Assembly (NCBI GenBank): GCA_910585355.1
Contig: CAJUDN010000015.1
Span: 35,642-49,409, forward strand
DNA from: an uncultured Lachnospiraceae bacterium
Lineage (GTDB): Bacteria; Bacillota_A; Clostridia; Lachnospirales; Lachnospiraceae
Direction: 5' to 3'
Length of the DNA: 13,768 bases
Shown here: positions 1-5,879 of the stretch, one piece after another
How the letters are laid out: each line of letters starts with the position of its first letter
Position numbering within the stretch: position 1 is the first letter of the stretch
Position numbers and translations under genes: made by a program
Notes under the pieces: model-generated
What the model was told of the DNA's origin: nothing
The model's database searches: none
What the model saw: only the letters and a program-made list of their open reading frames with translations

Positions 1-2
1 CG

Positions 3-656
3 CTTCGCGTGGCCATTGTAGGATATACAAATGCGGGAAAATCCACATTGCTAAACCGCCTGACCCAGTCGGATATCCTTGCGGAGGACAAGCTGTTTGC
101 AACGCTAGATCCGACCACCAGATCCCTTACGCTTCCGGGAGGCGAGGCTGTTCTTTTTACGGATACTGTCGGATTCATACGAAAGCTGCCTCATCACCTG
201 ATTGAAGCGTTCAAAAGCACTTTAGAGGAAGCAAAGTACAGCGATGTGATTCTTCATGTGGTGGACTGCTCCAATCCCCAGATGGACATGCAGATGCATG
301 TGGTGTATGAGACGCTGCGGGAGCTTCAGGTGACAGGGAAAGAGGTGGTCACGGTCTTTAATAAGATCGACAGGGCCGGAGCAGATACTGTCTGCCGCGA
401 TGTGACCTCCGATTACCGGGTGAAGCTTTCTGCAAAGACCGGGGAAGGTATGGATGAACTTTTGAATATCCTTGAGCGGATTTTAAGGAGCCGCAGAATC
501 TATTTTGAAAAAATATTTTCTTATGAGGAGGCAGGGCGGATCCAGAGGATAAGAAAGAACGGCCGGATTCTTTCTGAGGAGTATAAAGAGGATGGCATCC
601 ATGTGAAGGCTTATGTGCCCGTGGAGCTGTTTGAGGAACTGTATGCGCCCATGTAA
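3..656 (+). CDS. hflX: GTPase HflX, 3' part (5' end outside window)
   Basis: Ribosome-associated GTPase that, in the HflX family, binds the 50S subunit and splits stalled or stress-damaged ribosomes. The visible part holds the G domain and C-terminal tail. Seen: P-loop GYTNAGKS at the left edge, the switch-II segment DTVGFIRKLPHHLIEAFKSTLEEA, which is distinctive for HflX, then HVVDCS, the base-specificity motif NKID and the G5 motif SAKTGEG, followed by a short C-terminal domain ending VPVELFEELYAPM. The GTG at 9 is an internal valine in the P-loop strand, not a start. The N-terminal HflX domain lies before position 1 and the reading frame is open to the edge. A spacer with hairpins follows. 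Identification is firm from motif order; ribosome splitting is family knowledge. Confidence 0.95.
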   Translation, partial: LRVAIVGYTNAGKSTLLNRLTQSDILAEDKLFATLDPTTRSLTLPGGEAVLFTDTVGFIRKLPHHLIEAFKSTLEEAKYSDVILHVVDCSNPQMDMQMHVVYETLRELQVTGKEVVTVFNKIDRAGADTVCRDVTSDYRVKLSAKTGEGMDELLNILERILRSRRIYFEKIFSYEEAGRIQRIRKNGRILSEEYKEDGIHVKAYVPVELFEELYAPM

Positions 657-700
657 GACTGCCCGCGGCAACGAGGCGCATGCCCTGGCCCCATTATGCT

Positions 701-735
701 ACTGGCTTTCGGCCAGTCGGCGGAGTGATTGGCCG
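701..735 (+). other. GC-rich alternative hairpins downstream of hflX
   Basis: Two overlapping stems share one arm. ACTGGC (701-706) pairs with GCCAGT (712-717), and GGCCAGTC (711-718) pairs with GATTGGCC (about 727-734) with one mismatch. They cannot form together. No U-run follows, so this is not a classical terminator. It may be a 3' stabilising structure of the hflX message or part of an attenuator with the terminator at 806-855. Function unproven. The rest of 657-805 is AT-rich and shows no gene. Confidence 0.3.
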
Positions 736-805
736 GGGAGAGAACGGTAATGAACGATATTGGAAGGATATTGAAATAATTTATCAAATTATGGAATTAA
801 AATAG

Positions 806-855
806 AAAAAATCTTCACATACAAATTTATTTTTGTAAAAAGTGAAGATTTTTTT
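806..855 (+). terminator. Rho-independent terminator between hflX and the transporter operon
   Basis: A perfect 13-bp stem (806-818 with 842-854) ends in a T-run at 849-855. The loop holds a second 6-bp stem (TACAAA 820-825 with TTTGTA 832-837). The 5' arm begins with an A-run, so the element could also terminate transcription on the minus strand. It closes the hflX transcript and insulates the next operon. It lies about 65 bases before the next start codon, so an attenuator role cannot be excluded. Confidence 0.75.
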
Positions 856-856
856 C

Positions 857-885
857 TTGCTCTTTTTACTGAAATTAGTTAAATT
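857..885 (+). promoter_or_regulatory. Weak candidate promoter for the membrane-protein/hydrolase operon
   Basis: TTGCTC (857-862) and TAAATT (880-885) are 17 bases apart, directly after the terminator and about 35 bases before the first start codon. Matches to the sigma-A consensus are poor (3/6 and 4/6), which would suit an activator-dependent promoter such as one driven by the nearby PucR-type regulator. The alternative is readthrough from upstream. Confidence 0.3.
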
Positions 886-919
886 GACCATAAACACATA
901 CTAAAAGGAGGAACAAGAA

Positions 920-1615
920 ATGGAGGCTATGAAAATTGCAAACAGTCTGCCGATGTGGATTGCCTGTGGCGCGGCGGTGGCGCTGGTTGTTGTACAGGCG
1001 CTTATTTTTGCGAAGAACGCATATGGCGCCGGAAAGAAGATCGGTCTTACAGAAACACAGATGAAAGGCGCGATCAAGAGCAGCGCCATCACGTCCATAG
1101 GACCGTCCATCGTTATTTTAAGCGGAATGTTATCGTTACTGATTACCGTAGGAGGGCCCATGGCCTGGATGCGTCTGTCCCTCATTGGTTCCGTTATGTT
1201 CGAGTCCATTGCCGCCGGATTCGGAACCTCTGCGGTGGGTGTGCAGCTTGGTGCGGATGAGCTGACTCCTCTGGCTCTTGACATGGCTGTATGGACCATG
1301 ATTTTAGGTTCCATCGGCTGGGTGATTTTTGCAACCTTTTCCGCCAGCCGTATGGACAAGGTGCAGCATAAGATTTCCGGCGGAGATCCGGCAAAGCTTA
1401 CCGCTATTTCAGGAGCCGCTATCATCGGCGCTTTCAGCGCCATGTCGGCATCTCACCTGGTGAAGGTGAACAAACACTCATTATCTTGCGTTCTTGGCGC
1501 TGCTATTATGGGAACTCTGATTATCGTATCCGAAAAGAAAAACATCAAGTGGCTGAAGGAATGGAACCTTACCATCGCAATTCTCGGAGCCATGATCATT
1601 ACCGCATTGATTTAG
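920..1615 (+). CDS. Multi-pass membrane protein, probable DUF5058 family
   Basis: Small integral membrane protein of 231 residues with no established function. About six to seven hydrophobic helices are visible, near residues 11-31, 58-78, 82-105, 121-142, 160-178, 186-203 and 214-231. A Gly/Pro-containing stretch, SIGPSIVILSGMLSLL (around 59-74), resembles the broken helices of transporters. I assign it to DUF5058 from memory of family appearance, not from a search. The start is fixed by AAAGGAGG ending nine bases before ATG. The next gene follows after 12 bases and its ribosome binding site overlaps this stop codon (TAGGAGGG), so translation is probably coupled. The partner is another membrane protein of almost equal length and then an amidohydrolase, suggesting half of a two-subunit permease. 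That role is inference. Confidence 0.75.
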   Translation: MEAMKIANSLPMWIACGAAVALVVVQALIFAKNAYGAGKKIGLTETQMKGAIKSSAITSIGPSIVILSGMLSLLITVGGPMAWMRLSLIGSVMFESIAAGFGTSAVGVQLGADELTPLALDMAVWTMILGSIGWVIFATFSASRMDKVQHKISGGDPAKLTAISGAAIIGAFSAMSASHLVKVNKHSLSCVLGAAIMGTLIIVSEKKNIKWLKEWNLTIAILGAMIITALI

Positions 1616-1627
1616 GAGGGACGGGAC

Positions 1628-2320
1628 ATGAATAAAGAATATTTTGAGAATGAATATATGCCGCAGATGCATCGGATTGGAAAGCTTACGGGATTCCTTG
1701 GCGTTGCGTTATCCTTTGCACCGGCCGCTGTTCTGGCAGTGATATACGGGCTTCTTCCCAATCCGGCCGCTCTTTTGACCGCATTTATCGCGGCGGCCAG
1801 CGCTTTTGGATTTCTGTGGGTTGTGGAGCCGATTTCCTATTTTACGGTACTTGGGCCTGTGGGTACCTATATGGCCTTTCTGTCCGGGAATATTTCCAAC
1901 ATGCGTGTTCCCTGCGCCAGCATGGCACAGATTTCCGCAGGCGTGGAGCCCGGAAGCAACGAGGGTTCCATCATCGCAACTATTGGTATGGCAACTTCTA
2001 TTGTAATCAACGTTTCGGTTCTTACCATCGGCGTAATTCTTGGAAGCTCTGTTCTTTCCATGCTTCCGGCTTCTGTGACAGAAGCCCTCAACTATCTGCT
2101 TCCGGCGTTATTCGGCGCTCTGTTAATGCAGTTTGGCTTAAAACAGAAGAGTCTTGCAGGCACTATGCTGGTATTCTCCGTTCTGATATGTATCGCCATT
2201 AATGCAGGGGTATTTAACTGGCTTCCGGGAGCCGCCAATTATCTTGGAACCCTGTCCAGCGTGTTTGTGGCCATCGCCATTACTCTGTTTACTTATGGGA
2301 AAAAGCCGGCTGGTAAATAA
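1628..2320 (+). CDS. Multi-pass membrane protein, putative partner subunit of the DUF5058-like protein
   Basis: Integral membrane protein of 230 residues that I cannot place in a named family. About seven hydrophobic segments are seen, roughly at residues 18-42, 47-66, 70-90, 112-140, 148-168, 174-194 and 203-223. The polar-rich middle (about 85-112) contains SGNISNMRVPCASMAQ and AGVEPGSNEG, short motifs within membrane flanks that look like a substrate path or conserved loop. LGPVGTYMAFLSGN echoes the IGPSIVILSG stretch of the preceding protein, so the two may be distantly related halves. AGGAGGG eight bases before ATG supports the start. The AbgB-like gene begins 27 bases after its stop. 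Likely role, by context only: permease or channel subunit feeding the hydrolase. Confidence 0.72.
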   Translation: MNKEYFENEYMPQMHRIGKLTGFLGVALSFAPAAVLAVIYGLLPNPAALLTAFIAAASAFGFLWVVEPISYFTVLGPVGTYMAFLSGNISNMRVPCASMAQISAGVEPGSNEGSIIATIGMATSIVINVSVLTIGVILGSSVLSMLPASVTEALNYLLPALFGALLMQFGLKQKSLAGTMLVFSVLICIAINAGVFNWLPGAANYLGTLSSVFVAIAITLFTYGKKPAGK

Positions 2321-2347
2321 AAACCATGTGTTACGGGAGGAAGCAAA

Positions 2348-3715
2348 ATGACTAAACAGTTTGTATATGAAGAGGTTCAAAAACTGGAAGCGGTTTGCAG
2401 AGAGTCCTGCGGCTTTTTGTGGAATCATCCGGAAACCGGCGGAAATGAGAAGGAATCCGCCGATTATATGAGAAATCTTTTAAAATCTGAAGGATTCGTG
2501 ATTGTAAATGAGGAGAAGCTGGAGCATGCCTTTTATGCAGAATACGGGAGCGGGTCTCCTGTGATCGCCATTCTTGGCGAATACGATGCTCTTCCCGGCA
2601 TGTCGCAAAAAACAGAGGCCAAAAAAAATCCGGCCAGCCCGGGGGGCCCCGGCCATGGCTGCGGCCACAATCTTTTAGGTTCGGCGGCAGCGACGGCTGC
2701 CATCGCAGTAAAGCGGTTTCTGGAGGCAGAGGGAATCAGCGGCACCGTGCGGTTCTATGGCTGTCCGGAGGAAGAGCTTTTGAGCGGTAAGGTAAAGATG
2801 GCTTACTACCATATGTTTGACGGCTGTGACGCCGCTTTAAGCTGGCATCCCATGAGTGCAAATCTGGTATTTGACGAGGGGTATCTTGCCAGCGCTTCCG
2901 CAAAATTTTATTTCAGGGGAAAAACCTCCCATGCCGCCTTTGCCCCGGAGCGCGGACGCAGTGCTCTGGATGCGGTGGAACTTATGAATGTGGGCAGCAA
3001 TTATTTAAGAGAACATACCATGGATTTTTCCAGGATCCATTACACCACGGACAGCGGAGGATTTCCGCCCAATATCGTCCCGGATAAGGCCAGCGCCTGG
3101 TATTGCGTGCGTGCGCCGCATATCGCGGATGTGAAGGAGATTCTTGAGCGGATTCACAAAGTGGCCATGGGAGCCGCCATGATGACGGAGACGGAAGTGA
3201 CCATGAAGGTGGAGTACGGCTGCTGCGAAATGTTCCCGAGCCACAGTTTTGCGGATCTGGCCTATGAGAACCTTAAAGAGGCGCCGGGCCTTACGTATAC
3301 GGAGGAGGAAATCCGCTTTGCGAAGGAGCTGCAGGGGACTCTGGACCCTTCAGTGCTTGCAAAGGATGAAAAGGTTCTGGAGGCCGCCGGCATTGGAATG
3401 CAGGCGAAGGTATCGCCAAGGGAGCTCTGGAAGAAGACTCCCCTTACAGCCTCTTCTGACAGCGGTGATGTGAGTTATATAATGCCCATGTGCGCCGTGA
3501 GCACTGCATGCTGGCCGGTGGGGGTTGCGCCTCATACCTGGCAGGCGACAGCTTCTACAGGATGCAGCCTGGGAGAAAAGGGAGCTTTATATGCGGCCAG
3601 GGTTCTGGCAGGAATTGCCTATGATTTGTTTACAAAACCAGAATGCCTGGAGAAAGTGAAGACGGAATTTAAAGAGACCAACGACGGTTCCTATGAGCCA
3701 ATGTATGAAGAATAA
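2348..3715 (+). CDS. M20-family amidohydrolase, AbgB-like (p-aminobenzoyl-glutamate hydrolase subunit B type)
   Basis: Cytoplasmic metal-dependent amidohydrolase of 455 residues, close to the length of AbgB. In E. coli, AbgA and AbgB together cleave p-aminobenzoyl-glutamate, a folate breakdown product. Seen: WNHPET near residue 25, GEYDALPGMSQ at 77-87, the metal motif GHGCGHN at 102-108, FYGCPEEE at 136-143 with the catalytic/metal glutamates, SWHP at 165-168, the dimerisation-domain histidine in KTSHAAF around 195, SGGFPPNIVP at 236-245, and the final metal histidine in APHTWQ near 396. All expected catalytic positions are present. No signal peptide is seen. GGGAGG nine bases upstream sets the start. 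No abgA homologue is adjacent, so it may act as a homo-oligomer or on another N-acyl or dipeptide substrate. The exact substrate is unknown. Confidence 0.88.
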   Translation: MTKQFVYEEVQKLEAVCRESCGFLWNHPETGGNEKESADYMRNLLKSEGFVIVNEEKLEHAFYAEYGSGSPVIAILGEYDALPGMSQKTEAKKNPASPGGPGHGCGHNLLGSAAATAAIAVKRFLEAEGISGTVRFYGCPEEELLSGKVKMAYYHMFDGCDAALSWHPMSANLVFDEGYLASASAKFYFRGKTSHAAFAPERGRSALDAVELMNVGSNYLREHTMDFSRIHYTTDSGGFPPNIVPDKASAWYCVRAPHIADVKEILERIHKVAMGAAMMTETEVTMKVEYGCCEMFPSHSFADLAYENLKEAPGLTYTEEEIRFAKELQGTLDPSVLAKDEKVLEAAGIGMQAKVSPRELWKKTPLTASSDSGDVSYIMPMCAVSTACWPVGVAPHTWQATASTGCSLGEKGALYAARVLAGIAYDLFTKPECLEKVKTEFKETNDGSYEPMYEE

Positions 3716-3739
3716 AGAGTTATAGTTCACGGGGCGGGG

Positions 3740-3797
3740 AAAAACGGATAAAAACAGGCGTCAAGCTTGCTTGTAAGACTGATTTTATCCGTTTTTT
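3740..3797 (+). terminator. Terminator of the transporter/hydrolase operon
   Basis: A perfect 14-bp inverted repeat (3740-3753 with 3783-3796) has a T-run of six on its right side and an A-run on its left, so it could work in both directions. The 29-base loop contains AAGCTTGCTT, itself partly self-complementary. It sits 25 bases after the hydrolase stop codon. Confidence 0.75.
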
Positions 3798-3799
3798 CA

Positions 3800-3848
3800 C
3801 ATCGGGTGAACACCCGATGCTTCTTGTCCGCGATACGCGGGTAAGAAG
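3800..3848. repeat. Two adjacent hairpins, possible dispersed intergenic palindrome
   Basis: CATCGGGTG (3800-3808) faces CACCCGATG (3811-3819), a perfect 9-bp dyad with a 2-base centre. It is followed at once by CTTCTT (3820-3825) pairing with AAGAAG (3843-3848), enclosing CCGCG/CGCGG (3828-3832 and 3836-3840). Together with the terminator before them they form a block of three stems in about 110 bases, as in dispersed palindromic intergenic repeats. Whether the block recurs elsewhere in the genome cannot be seen here. Confidence 0.4.
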
Positions 3849-3898
3849 ATGCTCTTTCCCATGAATAGTAACCAACTGTTACGATAACTGACGGGGAA

Positions 3899-3935
3899 AA
3901 CACCCGGCTGCTTGACATGAAAACAGCCGGGTGTT
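3899..3935 (-). terminator. 12-bp palindrome overlapping the PucR-gene promoter (operator or minus-strand terminator)
   Basis: AACACCCGGCTG (3899-3910) pairs perfectly with CAGCCGGGTGTT (3924-3935), with a 13-base loop. Read on the minus strand the stem is followed by a short TTTT, so it could be a weak terminator, but no minus-strand gene ends here. On the plus strand its loop holds a perfect TTGACA box, so an operator role is at least as likely. Confidence 0.45.
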
Positions 3936-3940
3936 AAACT
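3912..3940 (+). promoter_or_regulatory. Candidate promoter of the PucR-family gene
   Basis: A perfect -35 TTGACA (3912-3917) and TAAACT (3935-3940) have exactly 17 bases between them. The -35 box lies in the loop of the palindrome at 3899-3935, and the right arm of that palindrome fills the spacer. The predicted leader is about 150 bases. Nothing else coding is seen between here and 4097. Confidence 0.5.
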
Positions 3941-4096
3941 ATTTTCGGACGTGAATGCATTTATGCTTTATGCAATAGGAAAGCGTGTCCTGTTGTATAA
4001 AAACGCTCAGCTTAGGATTGCACTGTGGCGGAAAGGAAGGGGCTGCTGCCGCGGCCCGCCGCAGGAAGAGAATCGTTTTCAGTTTGGGGGGATGAA

Positions 4097-5752
4097 ATGG
4101 GAATTGCAGTAAAAGAGCTTCTGGCGTTGGAATATTTTAAGGATTTTTATGTGGTCGCGGGAAAACAGGGGCTGGACCGGGAGATTCAGGGCGTGACGAT
4201 TCTGGAGGCGCCAGATGGTTATAAGTGGACGGTGGGAAAAGAACTGGTCCTTTCTTCCGGCTATGCCATTGCCCAGGATCCGGACTGCATTTGCCGAGGG
4301 TTTGAGGAGGGCTCCCTTCAGAAAACAGCGGCTGTGATGATAAAAAGGGAGCGGTATCTGGCGCAGATTCCGGAGGACATCATTGCGATTCACAACGAGT
4401 ACGGCGTTCCGCTAATCAGCATTCCTTTTTCCGTGCCTTGGATGGAAATCATGAGCCAGATCAATGTGGCGGTCATCAATCGCACCATCCGGCGGTTCCG
4501 GATTCAGAGATGCGACGCCCTTCAGGCATCGCAGCAGACCTATAAAGTACAGAAAGTCCAGAGGATTCTTCAGGCTGTTGAGGTGGAAATGAATTTTCCT
4601 GCATTTCTTTATGATATTAATGAGAAAAAAGGCTATTACAGTTCCGCCAATTTCCGCAGGATTACAGAGGCTTTCGGCTTAAGGGAGGAGGACTACTGGG
4701 CCCCTTCCCATCCCCACACGGTGTACACCCTCTGCGATTACCTCCAGATGAAGAGAATCCGGCTGATGGAACAGGAAAACCCCGGCGGGCCGCGGGTAAG
4801 CTGGATTCAGATTCCCATTACCATGAACGGCGCTGTTCAGGCTTATTTTATTGTGATGGAATCCAGGGAGTTTCTGGATTATTACGATGAGTATGCCATC
4901 CGCATCGCAGTCCTGATGCTGCAGGGGGTTTATGAACAGATTATGGTGGCTCAAAATGCGGAAAACATCGGCTTCGAGAACTTTATTTTGTACGCTTTAA
5001 ATTCAGATACCGGCGACAGGGAAAAGCTGACGGCTCAGGCCAGCGTCCAGGGAATCAGCATGAGCACAAAATATATGTGCGTGGTTTTTGAGCAGCTTAA
5101 TGGAGAATTCAGCGCCCGGAGTGAGCGAAAGCAGTTTGTGGAAATTTTCCAGTCAGGAAACATGTCCGGCAGCGGTCGGCTTGTATTTTTAAAGGAAAAC
5201 GAGGGGGCTTTGATTTTAGAAGCCAGTGATCCGGCGATTCACAGTCAGGCTGATATGGAAAGGCTTCTGGAGCGGTTTGAAAAGCGGGTGGAGGAGCGGT
5301 TTCCGAATATGGAGCTGGAATTTGGAATTTACTGGGAAGGCCGCTCTCTGGCAGAAATTCGTCTTTGTATTGAAAAGGGCCGGAAGGCCATGGAACTGGG
5401 AAGAAAGATGGAACCGGGAAGAAGAGCCTGGGAGTACAGTTCCTTTGGGGCGCTGGCCTGGCTTCAGATTCCGGAGGATGAGCTGGAAAAAAATCTCCGG
5501 AAATACCAGGAGCTTTTAAAGGACGAGAGAAATGTGGAGATGCTTAAAACTCTTAAAGTGTATCTGGAAAGCAATATGAATTACAGTGTGACGGCGGAAA
5601 AGATGTACGTTCATATCAATACGGTGCGAAAAAGGATGGAAAGAGCTCATGAGCTCTTAGACATAGACTGGGATCAGCGGCTCAGCCTGTTAAATGCAGA
5701 ACTGCTGTTACACTTTTTAAAATTCCCTTCCACGGACCAGCCGGCGGGATAA
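4097..5752 (+). CDS. PucR-family transcriptional regulator
   Basis: DNA-binding regulator of 551 residues. The order is typical of the PucR family: an N-terminal PucR (purine catabolism regulator-like) domain at about 1-130 beginning VKELLALEYFKDFYVVAG; a middle region with a degenerate GGDEF-like domain at about 310-440; and a C-terminal helix-turn-helix (PucR C-terminal/HTH_30 type) at about 480-545 containing HINTVRKRMERAHELLDID. I chose ATG 4097 because GGGGGG lies five bases upstream and the PucR domain starts there. The frame is open upstream to a GTG at 4025, but those 24 extra residues are unlike the family. Its position after the permease/hydrolase operon suggests it senses that pathway's substrate and controls those genes, perhaps with autoregulation through the palindrome at 3899-3935. 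Target and ligand are inferred. Confidence 0.88.
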   Translation: MGIAVKELLALEYFKDFYVVAGKQGLDREIQGVTILEAPDGYKWTVGKELVLSSGYAIAQDPDCICRGFEEGSLQKTAAVMIKRERYLAQIPEDIIAIHNEYGVPLISIPFSVPWMEIMSQINVAVINRTIRRFRIQRCDALQASQQTYKVQKVQRILQAVEVEMNFPAFLYDINEKKGYYSSANFRRITEAFGLREEDYWAPSHPHTVYTLCDYLQMKRIRLMEQENPGGPRVSWIQIPITMNGAVQAYFIVMESREFLDYYDEYAIRIAVLMLQGVYEQIMVAQNAENIGFENFILYALNSDTGDREKLTAQASVQGISMSTKYMCVVFEQLNGEFSARSERKQFVEIFQSGNMSGSGRLVFLKENEGALILEASDPAIHSQADMERLLERFEKRVEERFPNMELEFGIYWEGRSLAEIRLCIEKGRKAMELGRKMEPGRRAWEYSSFGALAWLQIPEDELEKNLRKYQELLKDERNVEMLKTLKVYLESNMNYSVTAEKMYVHINTVRKRMERAHELLDIDWDQRLSLLNAELLLHFLKFPSTDQPAG

Positions 5753-5764
5753 ATTGAAAAATCG

Positions 5765-5811
5765 ACACAATATCTGGAACTTTTTAAAAATTAAGAAACC
5801 AGATATTGTGT
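5765..5811 (+). promoter_or_regulatory. Candidate tandem NrdR boxes upstream of nrdD
   Basis: The published NrdR consensus is acaCwAtATaTwGtgt. Box 1, ACACAATATCTGGAAC (5765-5780), matches 11 of 16 positions; box 2, AAACCAGATATTGTGT (5796-5811), matches 13 of 16. Their starts are 31 bases apart, three helical turns, which is the spacing typical of paired NrdR sites. Box 2 covers the -35 region of the nrdD promoter, where a repressor would act. NrdR represses ribonucleotide reductase genes when dATP is high. Counts were made by eye. Confidence 0.55.
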
Positions 5812-5820
5812 TTTCTTTTT
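5765..5820 (+). terminator. Terminator hairpin after the PucR gene
   Basis: ACACAATATCTGG (5765-5777) pairs perfectly over 13 bp with CCAGATATTGTGT (5799-5811), and TTTTCTTTTT follows. The loop can form a further CTTTTTAA/TTAAG stem. It begins 12 bases after the PucR stop codon. The same bases also fit a pair of NrdR boxes (see next entry), so the symmetry may serve repressor binding, termination, or both. Confidence 0.65.
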
Positions 5821-5834
5821 GACTCTGCTATAAT
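5806..5834 (+). promoter_or_regulatory. Promoter of nrdD
   Basis: A perfect -10 TATAAT (5829-5834) is preceded at 17 bases by TTGTGT (5806-5811), a weak -35 that lies inside the right half of NrdR-like box 2. Transcription would begin near 5841, giving a leader of about 40 bases with AAAGGGG before the start codon. A small perfect palindrome, GACATGTC (5837-5844), covers the likely start site. Confidence 0.6.
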
Positions 5835-5879
5835 GGGACATGTCACCTAAGCAGGCAGAAAAGAAAGGGGAAAATTTGG

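Noticed and set aside
3727..3918. Minus-strand open frame of 63 codons after the hydrolase gene.
   Set aside because: It is built from the stems of the hairpin cluster and has no ribosome site; better explained as an intergenic repeat.
4025..4096. GTG start for the PucR protein, adding 24 residues.
   Set aside because: The family's N-terminal domain starts at ATG 4097, which has a proper ribosome site. The extension is Arg/Pro/Gly-rich and has no good site of its own.
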